A stretch of DNA of 64,000 nucleotides. Origin: Trichosphaerium sp. ATCC 40318 (Eukaryota; Discosea; Flabellinia; Trichosidae). Location: positions 124,001 through 188,000 of the forward strand of contig JALMLS010000309.1 in assembly GCA_038496445.1 (NCBI GenBank). Direction: 5' to 3'. Positions 12,367 to 23,010 of the stretch are shown piece after piece (position 1 is the first letter of the stretch; every line of letters starts with the position of its first letter). The notes under the pieces are model-generated. The model was not told the origin of the DNA. It saw nothing but the letters and a program-made list of their open reading frames with translations, and searched no databases. Both the position numbers and the translations under genes were made by a program.

Positions 12367-12960
12367 ACCATGATTTGCTGTTTTGGATGTGTTTTATATT
12401 GAGGTTATTTTGATAATAATGAGATTATGGCTCGTGTACTGAGAGGTTTCCTGACAGGATGAGAACTAGCACAAGGATCCCAAAAAGGAAAGAGAAGAGA
12501 AACGACGTAGCTGGTATGGTGGGCGTTAAATGCCAGCCCACAAGTCTTTAGACAGTAACTACATATGAAAGAGAAAGATAACGTTCGAATTTTCGCTGGA
12601 AGGTACAGCAGTTTCAAAATAATGATCGTGTTGCCAATGTAAGAGCTGTTGCTACTGAGTTGAAAGTTAAGTGATTCTGCTTTATTTAGGTTTCAATGAT
12701 TACAATGTTGCGTTCGACATGTCATTAATCTCAGAAGAAAGTATCATGTCATCAAGGAAACCAGCAATAGTCTTTGTCCGTTTCATTTTTTTTCTTCGAA
12801 ATTGTAGTACAGCGTGCTACTGTCTCATTGCGCATAACTCATTTTTACTAAAAATTATAACAAGGGATTTGACTTGCAATAACGCTATTTTGTGCTAACG
12901 TTAAGCCTGAGTTTTCGAGACGGTTTGTGAACATAGGTAGCCTTTTGCAACTCTGAAAGC
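12367..12960. other. Spacer, no gene seen
   Basis: AT-rich sequence with only short, unconvincing frames. Confidence 0.4.
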
Positions 12961-13052
12961 TATACTATTAGTGTATCCTTATGGTGTACTTTAGGTGAGC
13001 ATAATAAGTACAGAAAGTCACGTACGTTTAGTGGCCTTTTAAAAAGTATGCT
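12961..13052 (+). repeat. Dispersed repeat, copy 1
   Basis: About 90 bases similar in the same orientation to 40604-40702. Shared blocks in order are ATTAGTGTATCC, a divergent part, GTGAGCATAA, AGTCACGT, CGTT and CCTTTTAAAAAG/GCCTTAAAAAG. Both copies are in gene-free DNA. Confidence 0.55.
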
Positions 13053-13299
13053 TTAGCGTAAAAATAAAATAGCTATTTCAGGTCAAATCCAAGTAATTTT
13101 AATACACTTTACTTTGCCTATGCACTTTTTTGGGATGTATTTATTAACAATTATCCCCTTGGGAATCGTAAAAACTTATCCTGTCGCAACCTTTATTAGT
13201 AAACCCAGAAATACGTAGTAGCTTAGTTGCAATATTTTTTGTTACCACAATTTTTTTTTTTGAACAATAGTCCAGTTTTTAATAAACCCATAGGTTGAT

Positions 13300-13370
13300 G
13301 TATAATTAGATCTAGTAGTCTTATCTCGCTTTTCACGCCGGTTACCATGGTTCGATTCCATGCTTGGCTT
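13300..13370 (+). pseudogene. Degenerate tRNA-Glu(TTC)-like sequence
   Basis: A perfect T-arm (CATGG-TTCGATT-CCATG, 13346-13362) contains the exact Pol III B-box GGTTCGATTCC. Upstream is a 7-base anticodon loop TTTTCAC (13330-13336), as in tRNA-Glu with anticodon TTC, with a 4/5 paired stem. The D-arm is only partly paired. The 5' acceptor strand does not pair with CTTGGCT (13363-13369). It is therefore a relic or the head of a tRNA-derived short element rather than a working tRNA. Confidence 0.45.
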
Positions 13371-13684
13371 CGGCCATGTAGTATAATAGGTAATACACCG
13401 TAACTCGTTCTCTCCTTGGGGAGTTCACTAGGTCTTTTTTTTTGATAACATTTTACCGACAGATTTTCATTCTGACTTGCATTGCTGATAATAATGCTAC
13501 GCTCCCTTCCAGAGCATTGAAACAACGTCATCACCTCTATTAACCTTTAGTACCCACAAAAAAGCAACTCAAAGGAACAACAAGAGTATTGTAAGTTTGT
13601 AGTTAATTGAACAAGTCGTGTGTAGTGTTTTTATTTGTTTTTTTATTAAAAACAATACAAGTCAACAAAGACAGAGAAAGAAAC

Positions 13685-15958
13685 TTATTTATCACGTCTT
13701 TTATCCTTATCAGCACGTGGGGGCTTAACAATAAACTCATTTCTAACCAAGTTAACACGAAGTAACAAGGAGTGAGACTTTGAAACAAATCCATCACCAA
13801 GTGATATAGCCTTTTCAAAAGTCTGGGTACGTTCATCCATAGTACGTGCGTACAATCGCTATTAAAAAAAAAGGGTAAATACAACAACAGCACAAAACAA
13901 AACAAAAACATTCAAACATCAAATCTTTTCTTTTTTTTTTGTAGAGTATTGTTTGACTTGGCTGTACCTTGTTATGGGAATCAATACGAGCAGCAATTTC
14001 GCCATCTTGGATAAGTTGAGCGAGCTCTTGAGTGAGAGCATCGACTGAAGTCTTAAATGATGCTGCCATTTTTTCCATGTCAACAGAGGTGAATGGGCTA
14101 AGGAATAAATAAGCCAAGCTAATCAAAAAAAAAAACGGCCATACCTAAAGTACTGAACCAAAGCTTTGCTTCTGATCTTTTCATACAATGATTTGATATG
14201 GTCATGAAGGTGAATATCCAACTGTGTGTCCTTCTACAAATAAAAGCCATGAGTTACAACCATACAACCGCAACAACAGAACAATTTATTTTTGGAAGGA
14301 AATCAAAAAAAACAATTTTGGCGTTCTTAAAGCAACCAGGCTCAATAATAATTCATAACTTGCATATTTATTTGATTATTAAACAAATAAGAGGTAGAGC
14401 AAGGCCACCAAAATTTGAAAAAATGTAAGGAGAAAAGTGACGTACTTGGAAGACCTCCAATTTTGAAAGGAAAGAAGCGTAACGGCTGTTGTAAAAGTCT
14501 TCAATAAGTTTATAAAGGCTAGGAATGAGCTCCCAGAAGGCCTTAAACTTGGTATTATCGAGAATCTAAGTATTAAAATGAGTCCAAACCAAAAACACCA
14601 ATTTGTTTCCTTATCTGGATCAATACGTACCAAGCGCTTGATTTCTTCTCTAGAGAAGGTAGCAAGACCACAAAGACCACCGTAGACAGCTACATCACGT
14701 GGTACAATAACCTAGCGAAAAACATGAGACAACAGCCAAAAAAGCTGAAAAAAGTTCAATGAAGAAAGCCTTCAATATGCATCACAGTGGTCGGGCTTTC
14801 TTTAAAATATGTACTTAAACGCACCTCAGTGAACGTATCTGCGAGTACAGCAGGTGTATCAATGAACTTTTTGGCTGCTTGTTTGTACTTTCTATTTTCA
14901 AGATTGGCAAGGCCAGAGCACACCTTTAGCTTTGCTGCAGTGACAACATCCTATTACAAGGTGTTACATCGAAGAACAACCAAAAAATTATTTCTACAAG
15001 GATTGTACCTTATCGTCAGCTGTTTGTTCAGCCTTTGATACGTAGTTGTGTACATGAGAGAAATTACCAAGCTCAATAGAAACTCTAGACAAAAATATAA
15101 ACATTCGCGTAGCGGCACAATTATTTTTTTTGAAAGTATTCAGTGAAGCCAAGAAAAGTTTAAAGACACTCAACTTTTTTTTTTTCAATTTTTTGCATTT
15201 TAGAGCGTTGAAAATGACTATCACGCTATCATACCTTATAACGTGCATGCACATCTCGATTATATGCGCAGCTGATGTACAGTAATCTCTAGCACGCACG
15301 TAACACCTCAAGGATGATTGTAGGTCACCACGCTCGTAGAAAAAGTTACCCAATTCGATGTTTCCAACCTACAAAGAGTAAACGGCTTGAATATAATTTT
15401 TTTTGTGTATTCCTTTTGGCATACGCCATAGCGTATCAACGTAGTTGTTTTGGTCGTTTATTATTAAAAGTTCACGTACGCGGATGCTTTCTTTGATTAG
15501 ACTGGCTTTGGCAGCTTCTAGGTCATGTTCTAAGCGATCCATTTGCTGTGCAGCCTTTTTATCAACAGCGTCTGCCCAGGAAGCGTCGATTTGCAGCTTT
15601 TTTAGTTAGGTGAGTATTTAGGCTTTAAATGTAACAAACACTGGTTACAGTAGCTTGTGTTGTTTGTTGAAGCAGGTACCTTGCTCAAAGCGTCGTCTGG
15701 TAGTCCCTGTAGCAATCGCCTGTAATAAGTTGTGTTTTGCGACAGTTTTAGCTCTTCAATAGCCATTTGGTATGCTTTGGTTTGAAGTTTTGGGCAACGT
15801 TCAGCAATAAAAACAAGGCGAGTTACTTTGGTTCTACCAGAGTAATCTTTAATATACTCGTCTACAGAGTATTCGCCTGAAGGCTCAACTACAGGCAAAG
15901 CCTTTTCTTGTTTAACCTCGCTTTGGCCATTTGTGCCCTTTGGCTTTGGGTCCGACAT
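13685..15958 (-). CDS. COP9 signalosome subunit 1 (CSN1/GPS1)
   Basis: PCI-domain subunit of the COP9 signalosome, the complex that removes Nedd8 from cullins. The N-terminal part reads YSVDEYIKDYSGRTKVTRLV and FIAERCPKLQTKAYQMAIEE (family: SYSGL...RLQFIADHCP). Middle exons give GNFFYERGDLQSSLRCYVRA-RDYCTSAAHIIEMCMHVI and FSHVHNYVSKAEQTADDK. C-terminal exons give YSPFTSVDMEKMAASFK, VDALTQELAQLIQDGEIAAR-IDSHNK (PCI winged helix) and RLYARTMDERTQTFEKA. The tail is PPRADKDKRRDK then TAA. The start ATG at 15958 is followed by a charged, low-complexity leader (MSDPKPKGTNGQSEVKQEK). At least seven short introns interrupt it. In the same pathway, CAND1 lies at 50.5-55.4 kb. Confidence 0.95.
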
Positions 15959-16189
15959 GCTTTCGTTGTGTAAAAAACAGTTACCTAAGCGTTACGAGAA
16001 GAAAAAGGAAGCAGGTTGACCAACTCAACGAAGAATTCTTTCGGTCATAAGATTCCGCATGCTACGTATTGTGAACGTTGGCAGTTGCCAACGTTAAGAA
16101 TTCAATGGTATACTACTGTCAGACAACGTTTTATCAACTCGATTTTTATGAGGTTTTTGTTTTTTTTTTCTTTTTTCGTTTTTTGCAGT

Positions 16190-18682
16190 TTAGATGGTGT
16201 TGTTGGATTTGTGTTTTTTGTCATCCTGGTCTATAGGTTGATACTCATATAATTCATCTTCTCGGGCTGCGCAGCATGGAGGTACAGGATTACAACATCC
16301 AGCAAACTGAGGATATGCTTTCTTTGCCAAGGTGGCGTAACGATACAGTACTAGTCCTGTTAAAATTACAACCAGTCCGCCAATGATGTAAGGAGAGAAT
16401 TTACTCTTCTCAATCAAAGGCCATTTAAAGTAAAACAGAACAATGGAAAGTGGGAGGGTAGCCTAAATAAGGAAAAGCGTTGTCAGTACTATAGATGTTT
16501 TGGTGTTTTGTGTAGCATGTAATACTCGTAAAGGATAGTACCTTGATGGCAATAAACATAACCAGTGCTGATGCACGCTTGAGAAGAACCAAGAGTACAA
16601 TATTAAACGTGAGATTTAGTGCCTGTAATAACACAATTAGCCAAAAAAGAGGTGCCTTCTATTGATTTATGTCGTTAAGCGTACCATGTATACCATCCAT
16701 GGATATGGATCATACTTGCAATTTCCATCACCAGGATCCACTGGACTTGCAGGTGCAGTGGAAGGAATAGGTACAGCTTTACCAGCAAAGCATCTAAAGA
16801 TACACATAAGTTTTTTTGTTAAAGATTTAACGACATACTCAAAGCCGTGCTTGATGTACGATCCAAAAGGTTCTCCTTTTGTTTTTTGACCCAATACTAT
16901 AGTCAATGGTAGGAAAATTGGCCAGAAAACCATTTGGAATAGTGAACTGTGAGAGTTGACGATGAAAATATCGATTCCTTTCTAAAACAGGAGATGAACT
17001 TTAGTATTCTAATTTTTTCTTTAAATTTTCTTGTAATTTTGTACTTACCCTCTTTGCAAATACCAGTTCTTTTACACTAATAAAACATATCAATAAATAT
17101 TAAAAAGTAATTATAAGTATCTTACGTGAATGAAATAGCGTTGGGGAGAGTAGAGAGTGCCATTAAAATTGAGTAACCTAAACAAATAGATTTTAGTTTT
17201 TTCGTTTTTCTGTACGAAATATTTCTATGACTGTTATCGCTTACCAATTGGGTTGTTTGCATGATTACCACCTTGAAACTCAGGTATGAGAGCAATAGTT
17301 GCTCCACTCAATACAACTAAGCATGCCCAACACTGCCAAAATGTGTACCTTGGTGCAGATGTCAATTCAAGAGTTCGTTACTTTCAATGAAGCATTGCTG
17401 ATTGATAGCGTACTTTGTGCGTAAAATAACAAGCGCTGATAGGATAGAGAATATAATAATTGCTTGTGATACAAGAGAAGTCATTTGTCCAGAGATATAA
17501 GGTTGCCTAAAGTCGTTTTGTAAGAACAAAAGGATTTTTTCATGAGATAAAGATTTACGCAATAAGTCCAAGAATGTTTCCCATTGAGTCCATGAGTCCC
17601 ATAATCATAAAGTACTTTATATTAGGTAACCTTTAAACGCTGTTTTAGGTGATTTTGTGGACTTGTATGGACGTACCAGTCCCAAGCCTAGAAAGAGTCG
17701 TTAGAGGTCTTGTAGTATAAGAAAAAACGGGGTGCTGTTTCCACAACGGCTGTTCAAGCGTACAGATTGTAGAGCAGCAAATATGCCAGCTTTCTTGTTT
17801 CTAACTTCATAGTTTATGGCTAGCTTTCTTTGACGTTCACTAAGGCACTTGTTGTTAGTCTTGGAGGCAAACAAAGAACATGTAGTGGTTGACACTTTAC
17901 ATGATTTCAAAATATCCTTACCTTCTCCATGGCCACATTAACATGTCGTATGGCACAATACCAATTAAAAAACGCACAAGTAAGATAGCAAAAAATACAA
18001 GCACGTAGCTGAGTAGACGCGTAAGTATTAAAAAAATTGGGGTTCGAGAGGTATTTGCTCTATTTCTACATTGTGGTTCAAACACATTGACAGTGTTTTT
18101 AGCAAAAATGAAGGGAGCGTGGAAGTTCTCTTTTTCCCATTTTACTGTTTTCGCTTGTATTGTATTTAACACGCAATTTCACAACGTACCAGATAGCGTT
18201 AAACAAACCAAGGAAAAAATTGTATTTTCCCATTGGTTTTGACATGACTTTGTTAGCTACGCGATTAAATGATCCTAGAACAAGTTTTTAGTATGTTTGT
18301 TTGTAGTGACATCTACATTTTTTTGTGAATCGTCAAAAATATTATTAAACGCTGTCCAGGCACTATCACCAATTGTGTGGTGTGTTGCAGTTGTAAAATC
18401 GTAATTTTGTACATTTTTGCTGTAAAAGGCGTAGTAAAAAGCGGATAAATAGGTGGCGCTTATTTACGCTCGTATATTAACGTACCAGATACAATAGTGA
18501 GAATCAATAGTACAATTATTATAGCCTCCTTCTTTAGGTCTATCTTCTTTGATTTCTTCGGTACTACGCCAGTTATTAGTGTTTTGTGAAGCGTTAAAGC
18601 GATTACACTCTTCATTGCTGCCACTATAGTCACGTTCGAACGCGTCGTTGTTTCGAGTGTTTATTGAGCCTCTAGACGCCAT
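16190..18682 (-). CDS. CRT-like transporter (drug/metabolite transporter superfamily)
   Basis: Multi-pass protein of the CRT-like family (Plasmodium CRT, Dictyostelium and plant CRT-like proteins), usually on lysosomal, vacuolar or plastid membranes moving amino acids, peptides or thiols. A hydrophilic N-terminus (MASRGSINTRNNDAF) precedes about ten hydrophobic segments. These include GKYNFFLGLFNAIW, TRLLSYVLVFFAILLVRFLI, GQMTSLVSQAIIIFSILSAL-VILRTKYA, LTFNIVLLVLLKRASALVMF and PLSIVLFYFKWPLIEKS, then YIIGGLVVILTGLVLYRYAT. The cysteine-containing loop CFAGKAVPIPSTAPASP also fits. The tail is short and cytosolic (PCCAAREDELYEYQPIDQDD). About ten introns occur. One junction between the second coding exon (ending near 18335) and the exon starting near 18290 is not in phase in my model, so the N-terminal 100 residues need transcript support. 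Confidence 0.8.
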
Positions 18683-18997
18683 CGTGGAGGTGTAGCGCGT
18701 TAATTGATGGCTTTTTTTTAATGTTGAAACTTCCGTTGAATAAGTACTAACGTATTCACGCTTTTATTCAAAAAATAATAGTCCTTCTGGTATGACGCCC
18801 AGTATTCAATACACTATTCCCGAGTTTGAAGCTGTAACAGTCTTTTCCGAAAAAAACACGAAGAAATAAACTCAACACGTATCTAAACGTCATGTACTTG
18901 TGAATCGAGTACGAACACGTTAAAGGAAGGTTTTATTAGTTGCTGTTTTGGTTTTTTTGGGAGAAGAAATACCAAATACCAAAAAAAACATTTTGGC

Positions 18998-20637
18998 CTA
19001 CATGTAGAACAAAACTGAGATTGACTCGCCATTATGGGTTCTACGTATAGCCTCGGCAAGCATAGGTGCAATATCAATCACCTGGTACACAAAAAGTAAG
19101 TTGGTTGATGTAACAAATAGAAACAAATAGTTTTTTCTTGCAAGAAAGTTGTCAGAAAAATTGTCATTTTACACGTATTCAGGTTCTTTGGTGCGTACCT
19201 TTAGTTTATCACAAGTGCGGACGTTTTCAGATTGAGGAATAGTATTTGTAACAACAAGAGCCTTCAAACAAGACTCGTTCAAACGCTTAACAGCAGGACC
19301 TAAAAAAAAAGAATCAGAAAAACAAATCCGTTAAGTTTTTACATACCTGATAACACTCCATGCGTGACCAATGCGTATACGCCTTCAGCGCCTTGATCCA
19401 TCAAGGAATCAGCTGCTAATTTTAGTGTACCGCACGTGTCAGCCATGTCATCAACCAAAATACACGTTTTACCCTTAACATCACCAACAAGTGTCATACC
19501 TGCAACCTACAGAATAAAGAACGTAAGCAACATTAATCACGTGATTGTTTTTCGTATTTCAGAAAATAACAATAAATTTTGAATACAAGATGCGCACGTG
19601 ATTAGCCTTTTTTCTCTCCTTGTGAATAATAGCAAGGTCCAAGTTTAGTTTATCAGATACAGCCTTTGCGCGCTACAACAAGAATTGAGTCAAAAAACTC
19701 AGAAAAACATTTACAAAATGTTTCCTTGGTTTTTCTTGGTGGTTGTTGACGTTAGTACCTTTACACCACCAGCATCTGGTGATACGATAACCTTTCTTTC
19801 ACCAGGTATCCGCTGGATGTACTTAACGAGCAAAGGTTCAGCGTACAAATTGTCCACTGGTATGTCAAAAAATCCCTAAGAAAAACAAGTTAATGATAAT
19901 TTTTTGAAAACTCATAATTGCATCATATGGCAAAGAAGATACGTCTCATAGCAATTGTAGTTGGTTCCTAGCTCATACCAAAACATAAAAAGGTCTTTTG
20001 ACATACCTGAATTTGTGACGCGTGTAAATCAACTGTAATTACGCGATCAATACCGCTGACTTGAATCAAGTTAGCCACAAGCTTTCCTGTTATTGGTGCG
20101 CGGGATTTATCCTTTTTATCTTGCCTGTACGCTTTTTAGTGTTTGTTTACGCACTTGTTATGGTTTTTGAGTGGTTTTGAGGCTTGTTATTTAGAAATGG
20201 ATACTCTGCTACATTTACGAACTAAATGTACCTGGCATAGCCAAAACAAGGTATAACAGCTGTTACACGAAGAGCTGAGGCGCGTTTCATTGCATCTGCC
20301 ATTATAAGCAGTTCCATCAAATTGTCGTTTACGTTAGGGTTGCACGTTGGTTGTATAATGAACACATCGCAGTCGCGTGTAGATTCTGCGTTGTTGTAGT
20401 GAGTAACAGTATTTTACAAGCGAAGAAAGGCATGAAATACGCTCTAGAGCTTTCTAAAGTGCCTTCAACGATGTTGAAACATTCCTCACCTTCGATTTTG
20501 ACTTGCGTTTCTCCATTCGAGAATTTACCAACTACCGCTCTACTAAGCTTTATGCCAAGGTTTTTGGCGATTTCCCGAGCAAGGTTTGGATTACCGGTCC
20601 CTGAGAATATTTTTACTGGTACTGTCTTCTTTGACAT
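18998..20637 (-). CDS. Ribose-phosphate pyrophosphokinase (PRPP synthetase)
   Basis: Makes PRPP from ribose 5-phosphate and ATP for purine, pyrimidine, His and Trp pathways. Diagnostic segments in order are [128 protein letters not shown] and the PRPP-binding loop [13 protein letters not shown]. The end is [13 protein letters not shown] then TAG. The length of about 320 residues is normal for class I enzymes. The start MSKKTVPVK at 20637 fits family N-termini. One intron carries the palindrome AATCACGTGATT at 19535-19546. The TAG stop is useful evidence that TAG is not reassigned in this genome. Confidence 0.95.
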
Positions 20638-21600
20638 TAGGTCGTGCTTGTGTGATAGGAAATGCGCTCAAAAACAAAAAGCTGGTCAAAGCGTCTCACC
20701 TCGTGAAAACCTTTTGTTGAATCGTTCATCGTGTAAGTCGTCTTTGACACGCTGTCATGTAGTCACTTGCCTATACAGCTCTTTTTAAGCAAGAAAACAG
20801 TGCATTCTTAGTTTTAAGGCGTAATATGACGCTTAACACGTACAATTTAATTCTAGATGAGCTTAGTATGTAGTCGATTAGTTGTAGATTGTCTAACGAG
20901 GTACACTAGAGTTAAGCGTTTCCTTGTACGAATTTTACCAAACATTGACCAAACACTTAAAAAAGTTGCTTACGAAAAGTGTCATTGTACGATCGCGAAC
21001 ACATTCATTTTCTAGTCTTAGTATCGCTGGCTTTGAGCTTACTAAGTACTCGCATTCATTACGCAATTTAACTTACCTGAGCACGTGAATTCCTACTTCT
21101 TTCTACTTTAATTAACTTCGATGATAGCACATATATAGAAGCTTTGAATAACGATAAGTCCCAACTAGTAACAAGCACGTGAATATTTAGAGCAATAGAA
21201 ATATTACCAGCTTATGTAAGGTTCCACCTCGGTTCAGTAGCGAGTGTTGAAACGGGTGGAGTAGTGGTCTATACATGCGAGGCGAAGCATAGCACTAGAA
21301 GGAGCATGCTTGTTTGTACAGGTTACCCTGCTAGATTAGGCAAGCTATCCAAGATATTTACCCATACGAGTACTTTGCATGGCACTAATTGCATTAATAT
21401 AGATGCTCGTTGCTCATCGGGAGCAACTGTTGAATAGTATCTTAACATTAAATTACATTTGTTGCAAACGATTATGAGTATTTATTTGCTAACTATGGCA
21501 CGTGCCCTATTATACAAAAGGTAATATATTGTAAGGATAATATAGCCTTTAAAGACGTCGAATCAAGTTTTTGCTATCACATTTGATGGTTTACCATTCT
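20638..21600. other. Intergenic, no gene seen
   Basis: No convincing frame, RNA gene or repeat found. CACGTG cores occur near 21085 and 21175. Confidence 0.4.
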
Positions 21601-21604
21601 TCTT

Positions 21605-21945
21605 TACGTCAAACTAGCTCTCCATGAATCCAGGTAAATTGTCCGTTAACTATTCCGCTTTCATACGAATCTTTTTGCTCTCCGTGTAGTATATGATTGC
21701 GCAACATTGCGTTTAGCTTAAGTTTACAACTTTCATACCACTCTTTGGTTTCGCAATGCCGTTTTCATCACCACATACTTTGTACCTTGAGCTGTCCATT
21801 TTCCCATGTTTTGCTTTCACCTCTTGTTTCCCTTTAACCCATGAAGTTGTCCGTTTTCATGCCATGCCTTGCTTTCGCCATGGTCTTTACCATCAACTAT
21901 CATTTCTTGCACGTGAAGTTGACTGTTTTCATACCAGGTCCATGA
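21605..21945 (-). pseudogene. Decayed YwqK-type (MORN_2) repeat array
   Basis: Reading leftward on the minus strand, at least four repeat units of the same kind as the two large genes nearby can be seen. They are WYENSQLHVQEMIVDGKDHG, ESKAWHENGQLHGLKGNKR, then in another frame GESKTWENGQLKVQS, then ENGIAKPKS. The end is LHGEQKDSYESGIVNGQFTW. Frame changes and a stop (near 21830) break the array, and no F-box exon is found upstream. This is an old copy of the family, with the same orientation as the gene at 25252-26514. Confidence 0.65.
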
Positions 21946-23010
21946 AGACAGGAAAAAATTTTCTCTAAATGCATTGTGGCAACAATAGAATATCGGTAGT
22001 GATTCCCTAAGTACGCAAGTTATCTAAGCCACAATACCAGCTGATGACCATCGTGTTTTGTTTTACGTAACAAATAGGACCAGCAAATTGTAAGCATGTT
22101 TTTTTGGACTGAATTGTGTCAACGATAATACAATTTAGCGTGGTCTTAGTTTGGTATGATAACCGGCATAAATCGTACAATACCCCTTTTCCATTTAACT
22201 CTACGTTTTTCGCAGTTCTCTCCACACATAGATCTCTATTCCTGTCATAGCGTCCTGTACTTTTGTATCCACATACAAAGGTGAATGTAATTGTGTCAGT
22301 GCTAAGAGCCAGCTACTTACTTACAATAACAAAAACTTTGCCATTCTTAGTACTAGCTTGGAAAAATTAAAACACTGGAGAAAGTGCAGCAACAGTTGTG
22401 ACGTGTTTTCTCTTTTTCTTGGAAAAGTAGTAGCACCCATGAATGTATTGAACACGTGACTTTAGAATTTTTGGCAAGGTCAATTGTATGTATGGAAGTC
22501 TGTTGTTCAGCAATTATTAGTTCGAAAAAGGCGTAGGTACAGGCGTCATTTTGAAATTAGGTCAGAAAATGTTAACACAAGAGTGTATTTGCTTTCAAGT
22601 GTAAAAAGTTTGTCAAATACCTACAAGGCAGTGTCGTGTACTACAACTATCAATACAAGTGGTATTGGCACACCAAAGGTTTTACTTACTGCAACACATG
22701 GATACAGCTTTGCTCAATACGTAAACAAATAGCGAAACTGAAAATGTACAACAAAACCAAAACTGATATCAGAACTGGAGATCTGAGCAAACACGTACTC
22801 TACTCTCTTCGCTATGAGGAGCCTACCCCATCCAAAAGAAATACAGGGTTTTGGATTGGGAAGTTTAAGAGGGTTGTGAACTGTACACAGTATTTGATTG
22901 TCTGAAAATGAAGTTTCTCATCTTTTTATCTTGCCGCCAAAATGGCCATATCATAGAATATCTTAGACTGCGTTAAAACTCATTTATACCCACTACACAT
23001 CACAAGAGTA
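21946..23010. other. Intergenic flank of F-box/LRR gene
   Basis: A minus-strand 72-codon frame (22007-22225) and a plus-strand 82-codon frame (22484-22732) are open but have no recognisable domain. The first may be the eroded upstream part of the YwqK relic. The last 100 bases before 23011 should hold the promoter of the F-box/LRR gene. Confidence 0.35.
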
